A DNA stretch of 64,000 nucleotides from Psychrobacillus lasiicapitis (GTDB lineage Bacteria; Bacillota; Bacilli; Bacillales_A; Planococcaceae): positions 310,001 to 374,000 of the forward strand of contig NZ_VDGH01000002.1 in assembly GCF_006861795.1 (NCBI RefSeq). The letters run 5' to 3'. The position numbers were made by a program, and so were the translations under genes. Below the pieces are notes generated by a model. It searched no databases. It saw nothing but the letters and a program-made list of their open reading frames with translations, and was not told the origin of the DNA. Below, one piece after another: positions 8,170 to 15,980 of this stretch (the stretch's first letter is position 1; each line of letters begins with the position of its first letter).

Positions 8170-8919
8170 ATGATTAAATTACATAATGTAACGAAAAAAT
8201 ACGCACATTTTCGGGCTATTAACTCCGTAACTCTAGAGATTGAAGAAGGAGAAATCTATGGAATTATCGGAGCAAGTGGAGCAGGAAAGTCCACCTTACT
8301 GCGTATCATGAATTTGCTGGAAAATCCCGATGAAGGGGAAGTGGTAGTAAATGGTCAAGTACTTACTAATTTGACTAGCAAACATCTAAGGGAAGCTCGC
8401 AAATCGATTGGGATGATCTTTCAACATTTTAATCTAGTCGCGAATAAAACAGTTTTTGAAAATGTAGCGGTGTCTTTAGAGTTGGCAAGGTTTCCGAAAG
8501 AAGATCTTCGAAATCGCGTGGTGGAATGTCTTCAATTTGTTGGTTTAGAAAATTTTATTTCTAAATATCCTGCACAATTAAGCGGTGGCCAAAAGCAGCG
8601 TGTCGCAATTGCTAGGGCACTAGCGAATAACCCGCAGGTTTTGCTATGTGATGAACCAACCTCTTCACTTGATCCCCATACAACCGGTGAAATATTGGAT
8701 GTATTAGAAAAAGTGAACCAACGTTTTGGTGTGACAATTGTAATCGTTAGTCATGAGATGGACGTGATAAAAAGTATATGTAATCGCGCAACGGTAATGG
8801 CGGATGGAGCAATATATGACACAATATCAATCGAACCAAAAAGGATGCTGGGTACAGATGATAGTCCAAAGTACTTTGTGGAACAATTGACAAAGGATGG
8901 AGGTGTGGACCATGCCTGA
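8170..8919 (+). CDS. methionine-type ABC importer ATP-binding protein, short form
   Basis: A 249-residue ABC ATPase closest in type to MetN. Walker A GASGAGKST (34-42), signature LSGGQ (137-141) and Walker B LLCDEP (158-163) are intact. Typical MetN proteins are about 340 residues, with a C-terminal NIL/ACT-like domain that binds methionine and inhibits transport. This one stops after the ATPase domain, so that feedback domain is missing. The permease start overlaps the end of this gene by 23 nt. With the downstream permease and lipoprotein it forms a complete importer; the cargo could be methionine or a related amino acid. Confidence 0.85.
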   Translation: MIKLHNVTKKYAHFRAINSVTLEIEEGEIYGIIGASGAGKSTLLRIMNLLENPDEGEVVVNGQVLTNLTSKHLREARKSIGMIFQHFNLVANKTVFENVAVSLELARFPKEDLRNRVVECLQFVGLENFISKYPAQLSGGQKQRVAIARALANNPQVLLCDEPTSSLDPHTTGEILDVLEKVNQRFGVTIVIVSHEMDVIKSICNRATVMADGAIYDTISIEPKRMLGTDDSPKYFVEQLTKDGGVDHA

Positions 8920-9574
8920 AATATTAGTTCAATATGAAGCAGAAATTTGGTCGTCTATTGGAGAAACTTTTGTAATGGTTGGTGTTTCTATTCTAGCTGC
9001 GGTTATATTGGGACTCCCAGTTGGAACATTACTTTTCCTTTGTAGGAAGGGACAAATACTGGAGAATAAAGTGATTTTCTCCTCCTTGAATTTATTGGTA
9101 AATATAATACGTTCTTTTCCTTTCCTATTATTAGTTGTTTTTTTAATCCCATTTACAAGATTCATCATTGGAACTGCGATTGGCACAGCGGCTGCTACCA
9201 TTCCACTAGCTATAATAGCAATTGCGCATTATTCTCGATTGGTCGAGCAATCTTTACTGGACGTACCAAAAGGGGTATTGGAAGCAGCGATTTCCATGGG
9301 TGCATCTGTAAAGGAAATAATTTATAAATTCCTTTATGTAGAGGCTCGGTCCGGTCTTGTTCTAGGTTTGACAACTTCTATCATTAGTTTTATTTCCTAT
9401 TCGACTATAATGGGCGTAGTAGGAGGAGGCGGTATAGGAGACTTTGCTATACGGTATGGCTATCAACAATTTAAAACAGACTTAATGATGTATATGATCA
9501 TTATTATGGTCATACTTGTGCAGCTCATTCAGTTTATAGGAACTACTGTATCAAGAAAAATAGATAAAAGATAA
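8897..9574 (+). CDS. methionine-type ABC importer permease (MetI-like)
   Basis: A 225-residue inner-membrane permease with about five transmembrane helices and a MetI-type layout. The family EAA-type loop that docks the ATPase is visible as LEAAISMGASVKEIIYKFLY (about 130-149). The gene begins inside the end of the metN-like gene, so translation is likely coupled; an internal ATG at 8912 is an alternative start. It pairs with the upstream ATPase and downstream lipoprotein. The MUT-family (methionine uptake) assignment comes from the three-gene set and the sequence type. Confidence 0.82.
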   Translation: MEVWTMPEILVQYEAEIWSSIGETFVMVGVSILAAVILGLPVGTLLFLCRKGQILENKVIFSSLNLLVNIIRSFPFLLLVVFLIPFTRFIIGTAIGTAAATIPLAIIAIAHYSRLVEQSLLDVPKGVLEAAISMGASVKEIIYKFLYVEARSGLVLGLTTSIISFISYSTIMGVVGGGGIGDFAIRYGYQQFKTDLMMYMIIIMVILVQLIQFIGTTVSRKIDKR

Positions 9575-9590
9575 ATGGAGGAAAATAGTT

Positions 9591-10418
9591 ATGAAAAAAC
9601 TACTCGTTTTAATCGCCATGCTACTACTTATTTTGGCTGGTTGTGGTAAAGAAGATAAAGTAGCGAAAAATGAAAATCCGCAAAATAAGAAGACCGAAGA
9701 AGTGACACTGAAGGTGGCTTCCTTAATACCACCGATGACAGAAATTCTTGAGCTAGTGAAACCAAAACTTGCTGAAGAAGGGATTAATCTGGAAATGGTT
9801 GTTTTAGGTGATAATGTGCAGCCTAATAGTGCACTTGCAGCAAAAGAAGTGGATGCGAACTTCTTCCAACATGTCCCGTATATGGAGCAATTCAATGCAA
9901 ACAATAATGCGGAACTAGTTCCAATTGTACCAATTTATTTTGCAAATTACGGCGTATATGCGAAGGAATATGATTCAATGGATGAATTGCCAGAAGGTGC
10001 TGTTGTAGCAATCGCCAATGACATTTCGAATATTGATCGCTCTTTGACTTTGTTAGCGCAGCATGATGTCATTATGTTAAAAGAAAAAACAGATACATAT
10101 TATACGTTAGCGGATATTAAGGACAACCCTAAAAACTTGAAGTTTGAAGAGGTAGACTTGTTAATGTTAGCGAGAATGTACGATGATGCAGATGCGGTAG
10201 TTATGACACCTGCCTATGCTGCACCACTAGGATTAACGCCTAAAAGTGATGCCCTCCTTACAGAAGGAACAGAAAATGATTTTGCGATTACTTTAATTGC
10301 ACGAGAAGACAACAAGGACTGGGAGCCGATTCAAAAATTAGCCGAAGCGATGACAAGTCCAGAAGTACGCAAATTTTTAGAAGAAAATTATGAAGAAACA
10401 GCAATTCCAGCATTTTAA
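9591..10418 (+). CDS. methionine-type substrate-binding lipoprotein (MetQ/NlpA-like)
   Basis: A 275-residue substrate-binding lipoprotein of the NlpA/MetQ family. A signal peptide ends in the lipobox LAGC with the lipidated Cys at residue 18. The mature part has the family's features: LGDNVQPNSALAAKEVDANFFQ-like text near residues 64-84, HVPYMEQFN, and the IAND(I/L)SN-type segment. It is anchored outside the cell and delivers cargo to the MetI-like permease. The start is preceded by GGAGGAAAA. It is the last gene of the importer operon and is followed by a strong terminator. Confidence 0.87.
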   Translation: MKKLLVLIAMLLLILAGCGKEDKVAKNENPQNKKTEEVTLKVASLIPPMTEILELVKPKLAEEGINLEMVVLGDNVQPNSALAAKEVDANFFQHVPYMEQFNANNNAELVPIVPIYFANYGVYAKEYDSMDELPEGAVVAIANDISNIDRSLTLLAQHDVIMLKEKTDTYYTLADIKDNPKNLKFEEVDLLMLARMYDDADAVVMTPAYAAPLGLTPKSDALLTEGTENDFAITLIAREDNKDWEPIQKLAEAMTSPEVRKFLEENYEETAIPAF

Positions 10419-10428
10419 ATATCCCTGC

Positions 10429-10468
10429 AAGACCCAATTCAGTAACGATTCTGAATTGGGTCTTATTT
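10429..10468 (+). terminator. intrinsic terminator of the metN-like operon
   Basis: A perfect 14-bp stem, AAGACCCAATTCAG (10429-10442) with CTGAATTGGGTCTT (10451-10464), with an 8-nt loop and ATTTG tail. Confidence 0.9.
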
Positions 10469-10520
10469 GTATATTAAATAGGGAATATGAATATACTGTT
10501 ATAATGAAAGAGGTGAAGAA

Positions 10521-10916
10521 ATGAGCTTTAAGATTGGCATTATTATTTGTTTAATCATAATGGTGTTTATAGCGGGCGTTACTTTTTATTTAGGAAAAAA
10601 AGTAGCCCATAGCTTAATGAAATATATTCCAGTCTTTTCTTTTGCTTCAGGTGTAATTTTTTATTATAGCAAACTCCATTTTATTTCTTATAAACCAAAT
10701 TCATTTGATGGTATTTACGATATGATTTTATTTATTATCCTTATAATTGTAGGGAGTATTGCTTTAATAGAGACATTGATTGTTGATATTGTAAAAAATA
10801 GCGAGCTATTTGGGAAAAGTTATACAGCATTACGAAAAGCAATAACATTAGATAATATAAAGAAAGTATTTAAGTTCAAAGTGCCTAGTAGTATTCTCAG
10901 GAAGATTAGAAGTTAG
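10521..10916 (+). CDS. small membrane protein of unknown function
   Basis: A 131-residue, very hydrophobic protein with three predicted membrane segments: about 5-24, 36-50 and 66-92. A basic C-terminus follows (KKVFKFKVPSSILRKIRS). It resembles small uncharacterised Bacillus membrane proteins such as YesK, but I cannot assign it firmly. AGAGGTGAAG precedes the ATG. It is a single gene between two terminators. Confidence 0.6.
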   Translation: MSFKIGIIICLIIMVFIAGVTFYLGKKVAHSLMKYIPVFSFASGVIFYYSKLHFISYKPNSFDGIYDMILFIILIIVGSIALIETLIVDIVKNSELFGKSYTALRKAITLDNIKKVFKFKVPSSILRKIRS

Positions 10917-10973
10917 TATATTGTCGATGAGACAATTAACGATGGAAGCTAGAGAAAGAGCATGCAAAATTAC

Positions 10974-11006
10974 TACCCTCAGTGTTATGCACTTGAGGGT
11001 ATTTGT
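10974..11006 (+). terminator. intrinsic terminator after the small membrane protein
   Basis: TACCCTCAGTG pairs with CACTTGAGGGTA with a single bulge and is followed by TTTGTCTT. Confidence 0.75.
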
Positions 11007-11077
11007 CTTGCAATAAGTTAATGTTCAACTAGCTTTTGCTCACGGTAACGGATGTCAAAATCAAATAATAAACGCAA

Positions 11078-11128
11078 AAACTAACAGCCGCTAAAGGAAT
11101 TGGAGAATCCCGAAAGCAGCTGTTTTTT
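11078..11128. terminator. bidirectional terminator after the LysM endopeptidase gene
   Basis: AACAGCCGCT (11083-11092) pairs with AGCAGCTGTT (11115-11124). The plus strand ends in TTTTTTT and the minus strand in AGTTTTTGCG, so it can terminate the minus-strand gene that ends at 11138. Confidence 0.65.
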
Positions 11129-11137
11129 TATAAATAT

Positions 11138-12328
11138 TTATAAATATAACCCAGCCAAGAATATCCCCAACGCCTCTTCATAAATTTCATCAAACTGGGT
11201 AAGTGGTAGTGGATTTGTTCCTAATCCGAGTTCCACCGTAAAACCGGGTCTTCTCCAGTCTTGTATAAACCAGTCTTTATAACCAGCGTAGCTTTCAATT
11301 GTTTGAACGGGTTCGTATCCGCTCACTCTACTAAATTCTGTGACCATCGCTTCGGTCTCCGGTGGTTCGAGATTTTCAAATCCCCAATAAATAACTCTTC
11401 CTTGTGTATGAAAAGCTAGTACTCTAGCAAAATCTTTATTTCTTGTTAAATCCGCCATCGCAATCGCTTCCGGTTCGGATAAGGGACTTTCACCACCATA
11501 ATCTCTTGGACCGGGTGTTTTAGGATTTCGGGCCCGTTCACGTTCCCACTCGGCGGGGAATTGATCATTCAAATCTACTCCGCGAATATTTGCTTTCCAT
11601 CCTGAAAAGTCTAAGCTGTCATTATTCCATTCAATTACATTGCTTCTAGATGGTTCTTCAGTAGGAGGACCGTTTAATACCAAGTCCACACCATCCGGGT
11701 TTACCATCGGAACAATGGAAAGAGTTGTTTGAATATACAAGGGAGAAGTAGCCAGTCCACGGATTGAACGTTGATTCGTTAAGGACAATAAATAATCATT
11801 TAAAAAGGTTAACAGGATAGGAGTTGTAATCCATTCGTTAGCATGAAAGGAGGCATTGTAATGCACTCGTTTTTCTCCATTTCCAATTTCTATTTCCGGG
11901 ATATCCTTTCCTAAAACCGTATTACCTATGGATGAAACTCGCAAAAATGGATAGATGGCCTGTAAACGTCTAATATCAAATATCATGGTATTGTAATCAT
12001 AATCTTGTTTCCCACTAACAATTCGCCAGTCCACTCTTAGTGGAAGCTGAATCGTCTGCCCGATTTGCAAAAAGTTTGGATTCAAATTGGGATTTAGAAT
12101 TAGAATTGCATCTAAAGGAAGATTACGACTGCCCGCTAGTCTCCAAAGAGAGTCACCTGGTGTAATTTGATAATTGACTGTTACAAATCCGGGTATTTGA
12201 ATGAGTTGACCAACCGCCAGTGTTTGAGTATTAACACTGCGATTCGAGTGAATAATTAATTGCAACGGAATCATAAATAATTGGCTGTAGTAATAGAGGG
12301 AATCACCACGTCTTACATGAACTTCCAT
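11138..12328 (-). CDS. LysM plus M14 zinc carboxypeptidase-type endopeptidase (ENP1-like)
   Basis: A 396-residue peptidoglycan-lytic enzyme with two N-terminal LysM domains (about 2-46 and 52-96) and an M14-family zinc carboxypeptidase domain (about 110-396). The zinc pair is visible in FHANEW (His162 and Glu165), a later His lies in AFHTQG (about 307), and the catalytic Glu is likely in TVELGLG (about 370). This architecture is that of gamma-D-glutamyl-L-diamino acid endopeptidase I from Lysinibacillus sphaericus and B. subtilis YqgT. No signal peptide is visible, as in that enzyme, which acts on cortex or spore peptidoglycan. The gene is monocistronic and the start has a GAGGAAAG ribosome site. 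Confidence 0.88.
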   Translation of the reverse strand: MEVHVRRGDSLYYYSQLFMIPLQLIIHSNRSVNTQTLAVGQLIQIPGFVTVNYQITPGDSLWRLAGSRNLPLDAILILNPNLNPNFLQIGQTIQLPLRVDWRIVSGKQDYDYNTMIFDIRRLQAIYPFLRVSSIGNTVLGKDIPEIEIGNGEKRVHYNASFHANEWITTPILLTFLNDYLLSLTNQRSIRGLATSPLYIQTTLSIVPMVNPDGVDLVLNGPPTEEPSRSNVIEWNNDSLDFSGWKANIRGVDLNDQFPAEWERERARNPKTPGPRDYGGESPLSEPEAIAMADLTRNKDFARVLAFHTQGRVIYWGFENLEPPETEAMVTEFSRVSGYEPVQTIESYAGYKDWFIQDWRRPGFTVELGLGTNPLPLTQFDEIYEEALGIFLAGLYL

Positions 12329-12509
12329 GTACTTTCCTCCTCATCTTTGAAGACTTAAATATAAAAGTATATGTATGATAGAAAGGTATTATTAATGTAG
12401 TTCTGTTTTTTTCGTCTCCACAAAAGCTCCATTCTATACCGATTTGTTTGGTTTAGTAAGAATAAAACCCTCACTGTAGAGCAAATTAGACTCTAGGAGG
12501 TGATAATCA

Positions 12510-12680
12510 ATGAGTAAAAATAATAATAAAACCATGAATGTCCGAACACATAATAGTTTCGAGCTATATAAAAATCCTACGAATAATCCTGACGAGGAAT
12601 TTGGGGAAGAATTTGTGGAGATATCTAAAAACAAAGTGACCAAAGAATTGAATAAAAATAAACCTAAAAAAAGAGATTAG
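12510..12680 (+). CDS. small hydrophilic protein, possibly sporulation-related
   Basis: A 56-residue, highly charged protein rich in Asn, Lys and Glu with a central DEEFGEEFVEI segment. The ATG follows a perfect AGGAGGTGAT ribosome site at 12496-12505 and the frame ends just before a terminator, so it is a convincing small gene despite the lack of homology I can recall. Its composition resembles the minor spore proteins of Bacillales, but this is only a compositional argument. It lies alone between the endopeptidase and the LXG locus. Confidence 0.6.
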   Translation: MSKNNNKTMNVRTHNSFELYKNPTNNPDEEFGEEFVEISKNKVTKELNKNKPKKRD

Positions 12681-12690
12681 GTCGGTAAAT

Positions 12691-12722
12691 GAAAGGTGAG
12701 TGTATAAATGCTCACCTTTTCC
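12691..12722 (+). terminator. intrinsic terminator of the 56-residue gene
   Basis: A 9-bp perfect stem AAAGGTGAG (12692-12700) with CTCACCTTT (12711-12719) and a 10-nt loop. Confidence 0.75.
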
Positions 12723-12935
12723 CAAAAAACATATAGATACATACTAGTTGAATAAATGCTCACTCCTATCTAAATAACCACTATTGTCATGATGTAGTAG
12801 GATAAGAGTTATAAAATAATTGTATAAAATCGTTGCTTAGGGTTCATTTTTATGAATATTATTATTTCTCTCTTTACCTTCATATGTAAAAATGGAATAT
12901 TATAACTATGGATAGTTTACTTGAGGAGGAGAAGA

Positions 12936-13019
12936 ATGTTCACTTTTAGAGTATTATTATATAATAGAGAACTTAATAAAGTTATAATTTCTAGACCTTC
13001 GTTGAGGTATTACATATGA
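12936..13019 (+). CDS. 27-residue leader ORF coupled to the LXG gene
   Basis: The ATG at 12936 sits behind the best ribosome site in this area (GAGGAGGAGAAG at 12923-12934). The frame encodes 27 residues and its stop overlaps the LXG start as ATGA (13016-13019). The LXG gene itself has only a weak GAGGT. This layout suggests translational coupling or a leader peptide that sets toxin dose. It could also be the remnant of a small T7SS partner protein. No homologue is recognised. Confidence 0.45.
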   Translation: MFTFRVLLYNRELNKVIISRPSLRYYI

Positions 13020-15013
13020 AAGTTTTAGATGTCGATTTATTTCAAGATGGACTACAGCGAAATATAGCAATGCTAGAAAGGTTAAGAAACGAAACAGAAG
13101 TTATTCTTCGTTCGGTCGAAGGGCTTGTTCAAATGGATGAAATGCTGAAAGGGGAAGGAGGAAACGCGATTCGCTCTTTTTATGAAGAGTGTCACTTGCC
13201 ATTCCTTCAATTTTTTCAATTGTTTTCCATGCAATTTAAACAAGTGCTTCACCAAATGGAAGCAGCCCTTTTTTCACTCGAACCTGATACAGCAGGTTAC
13301 ATACAAGAACAATTTCTGGAAGGTGAATTGGAACAGGGGCTTACGTTCATCGGTCGGCTGACAAATAGTTTGACGGATGAGACAAACAGTGTGATTGACG
13401 AAGTAAGTGACATTATTGGATTGCCGCATCTTGATGATAGTGGCGTGCAAGAAGGGGTCATTCATTCGAAAAAGAAACGTGATGATACGATTACACTGCT
13501 TTACGAATTTGATGCGAAACAGACGACTGCACTGAACCTGATTGAAATGGATATACATGCGATGGACCAATGGCTATCGGATATAGAAGGACTGTTAATA
13601 GGAGGATTGACGGATGTCAATTTCCAACAAAATGACTGGGCAGCTTTAACTTCCCAAAGCAGATTAAAGGTAGAACTTGATGCACGGCAAGCTAATCTAC
13701 TAAAACTTTCACATGGGCTCACCTGGGAAAAGCTTCAGTCGATTTACCAAACATTGTTGAATTATGCGAAACCAATTACTTTTGGCTTTGGAGGTACCAT
13801 TAGCAAACAAAGTCCTTTTGTCGGTTCTGATATGATCGCCCTTTCATGTCCAGTACCTGAAACAAATGACAATCAGCAAGAAGATGTAAATCCATTCATG
13901 AAATCGATGAATAGCTTTAAAGAAATGGGAAAAGATTTTTGGAATGGACTACAAACACGGGCTGATAAATCATTAGATTCGCCTTATGATTTTGTAAATT
14001 ATATGACGCTTGGGGCTTCAGATGGAATTTGGTCAGGAGCCAAAGACAGAGCAGACAAAATGTTCGATTCGAAAACTAATTTTGCTAACTATGCTACTTT
14101 CGGTTTCAGCGGTATGGTTAAAGAAGCCGTTCTTCCAGAAGATTCTTTTTCAAAAGAACATTGGCAAAATAGCTTCGGCTTAGTCACAAGTATTTTTGGG
14201 GCTGGAAAATTGATAACATCTCCGACAAAACCTATTATAGGAATTCCGAAGGAAACGGAAATTGGAGTAAGTACTAGAGTTGGAAATGGGGTCAACGAAG
14301 TAGCAGAGAAAGTTGCTACTAATGGTACAATCGAAATCGTTAAGAGGACAGGTACCACTGTTTCAAAAAATGGAGCAATTAAAACTAGTGAATCGATACA
14401 AGTTGTTTTAAAAAAGAATGGATATACTACTGACGAATTTTTAAAATTATTGCATCCAGATAGGCTACTACTCGATGAGGAAGCTAGGAAAGTAAATTTG
14501 ATAAGAGAACAGATAGGTATTCCGTCAAAAGATACTATGATGGCAAAGGTTATACCTCAAAGAGATATATATAATTATTTTTATAATGAAAAATATAATG
14601 GTGTTAGAGGATTCACTGCAGTAAAGGAACATTCGGAAAAACTAAAATCCTTAGAGAGTAATTTTGAAGGGGCTCGTTTGGATTATAATAATACAGCATT
14701 TAAAATAACAAATGGTGTTGATGGTATATCACAATCAATTGGAAGCCCCGATAGATTTTATGGAACAATTGAATACAAAATAAGTGAACCTAATCAATTA
14801 TCAATACCTAGGTGGGATCCTCAACCTGATTCATATCCATATACTGGGAGAGGATTTACAGGCAGCAAAGAAATCGTTTTACCAGAATATTATCAAGAAG
14901 CAAGGAAATTTGTTGAAGGCGATATGTTTTATATTAGGGATAGTAAAGTAGGGGAGCCAGTATTGAAATTTATTTTTGATGGTGATACAAATACGTGGGT
15001 AGAAATCAATTAG
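13016..15013 (+). CDS. LXG-domain polymorphic toxin (T7SS effector)
   Basis: A 665-residue protein with an N-terminal LXG domain (about 1-200; MKVLDVDLFQDGLQRN start, long helices) that targets toxins to the Esx/Yuk type VII secretion system of Firmicutes. A linker region (about 290-400) contains a duplicated segment: residues beginning TRADKSLDSPYDFVNYMTLG and DRADKMFDSKTNFANYATFG. The C-terminal about 170 residues form a separate tip with GARLDY, FYGTIEYK, PYTGRGFTGS and LPEYYQEA motifs; I do not recognise its activity. The tip is visibly more AT-rich than the head. A putative immunity gene follows 11 nt after the stop. No full-length WXG100/DUF5082-type partners are present upstream. Confidence 0.85.
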   Translation: MKVLDVDLFQDGLQRNIAMLERLRNETEVILRSVEGLVQMDEMLKGEGGNAIRSFYEECHLPFLQFFQLFSMQFKQVLHQMEAALFSLEPDTAGYIQEQFLEGELEQGLTFIGRLTNSLTDETNSVIDEVSDIIGLPHLDDSGVQEGVIHSKKKRDDTITLLYEFDAKQTTALNLIEMDIHAMDQWLSDIEGLLIGGLTDVNFQQNDWAALTSQSRLKVELDARQANLLKLSHGLTWEKLQSIYQTLLNYAKPITFGFGGTISKQSPFVGSDMIALSCPVPETNDNQQEDVNPFMKSMNSFKEMGKDFWNGLQTRADKSLDSPYDFVNYMTLGASDGIWSGAKDRADKMFDSKTNFANYATFGFSGMVKEAVLPEDSFSKEHWQNSFGLVTSIFGAGKLITSPTKPIIGIPKETEIGVSTRVGNGVNEVAEKVATNGTIEIVKRTGTTVSKNGAIKTSESIQVVLKKNGYTTDEFLKLLHPDRLLLDEEARKVNLIREQIGIPSKDTMMAKVIPQRDIYNYFYNEKYNGVRGFTAVKEHSEKLKSLESNFEGARLDYNNTAFKITNGVDGISQSIGSPDRFYGTIEYKISEPNQLSIPRWDPQPDSYPYTGRGFTGSKEIVLPEYYQEARKFVEGDMFYIRDSKVGEPVLKFIFDGDTNTWVEIN

Positions 15014-15024
15014 GTGGTGTTACT

Positions 15025-15495
15025 ATGGGGAAATATGCTAAACATAATAATAAAATTTATTCAGTAAATATTCGTAATGATAAGTATAGATTAAAGAGTA
15101 AAGAACAGGAAAATGGTTTTAAAGAATTAATTGATTTAGGTGGAAATGTTCATCATGATATCTTTATAAAAGAAGTAACATTAGATGAAATCGATTTTTT
15201 ATTTGAGTTAAGACATAGGATAATATATAAAGGAAAGGAATATGAAGCCTTTTCAATAGGAGAACTAGTAATTGATGATGGAAAAATTACTTTGTTTAGT
15301 AGTGATTACAAAGATTATGAAAGTAATGGTTTTGAAAAAAAAGAGCAATTTGTTTTTACGAAAGAAGTCAGTATATATGAGATTGATGCATTAGTAGAAA
15401 TTATGGAGCCAATATTGGAATTCTTCAATTTTCCAGAAGAAAGAAAAGTGATACCGAGTAATCAAGTTAAGGAGTACTTAGGTAATTTTAGTTAA
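15025..15495 (+). CDS. putative immunity protein for the LXG toxin
   Basis: A 156-residue acidic, soluble protein of unknown fold with no signal or membrane segment. The ATG at 15025 follows an AGGTGGTG ribosome site; a longer frame from 14995 would start inside the toxin and has no site. Its position directly after a polymorphic toxin tip, short spacing, same strand and similarly AT-rich base composition are the standard signs of a cognate immunity gene. The assignment is from context only. Confidence 0.6.
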   Translation: MGKYAKHNNKIYSVNIRNDKYRLKSKEQENGFKELIDLGGNVHHDIFIKEVTLDEIDFLFELRHRIIYKGKEYEAFSIGELVIDDGKITLFSSDYKDYESNGFEKKEQFVFTKEVSIYEIDALVEIMEPILEFFNFPEERKVIPSNQVKEYLGNFS

Positions 15496-15579
15496 AGAAT
15501 AATATATCCAATTATATATGCACTAATTAGATAAAATAATAATTTTAGAACGAATGTTATCTATAAATAGTATACGTTA

Positions 15580-15614
15580 AAACCTTGAGCGATTAGAACG
15601 TTCAAGGTTTATTT
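15580..15614 (+). terminator. intrinsic terminator of the LXG-immunity unit
   Basis: AAACCTTGAGCG pairs with CGTTCAAGGTTT (one G-U pair) around ATTAGAA, followed by ATTTTAA. It shares its CCTTGAG core with a second terminator at 15781. Confidence 0.75.
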
Positions 15615-15787
15615 TAACTTTTAGACTTGAAACATACCTTGATGAGAAAGAAACTATGGATTTTATATCATACAGCACAAAATTTGGTCAAAGTGCAGTT
15701 AAAAATTATAAGCCGTTTTATGAAAAATATCATCTGAAAAGTAAGCTGAGCATAAATATTTTTACAAGAAGATACAATGTACCTTGA
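15614..15787 (+). pseudogene. orphan reading-frame fragment downstream of the LXG locus
   Basis: Between the two related terminators an open frame runs from about 15614 to a stop at 15785-15787. It has an ATG at 15656 (43 residues) but no ribosome site, and coding-like residues extend upstream of that ATG (RLETYLDEKET). It contains KFGQSAVKNYKPFYEKYHL. It looks like the surviving C-terminus of a gene with its own terminator. Displaced toxin tips and immunity fragments are common downstream of polymorphic toxin genes, which is the interpretation I favour. I recognise no homologue. Confidence 0.35.
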
Positions 15788-15812
15788 GTGGCTAAAGCCT
15801 CTCAAGGTGTTT
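15781..15812 (+). terminator. second CCTTGAG-type intrinsic terminator
   Basis: ACCTTGAG (15781-15788) pairs with CTCAAGGT (15801-15808), extended by GGCT/AGCC inside, and is followed by GTTTTAG. It overlaps the stop codon of the orphan fragment. Confidence 0.7.
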
Positions 15813-15980
15813 TAGTTATATGAGTATTTTTAAAGGGAATGAGATAGAACTATAGATTTATACTAATGCTGCTAATCTCCATCGATAAGCCTGTTTTTAA
15901 TAACAATAAAGGAAAAAAACTATTTATGGTGAATTTATGCTTTGGTATAACTGAATATTCAAATAAAGGGAGGAAGATTT

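Noticed and set aside
10500-10505. TATAAT as promoter of the 131-residue membrane protein
   Set aside because: A start from this box would fall within the ribosome site, leaving no leader, and there is no matching -35.
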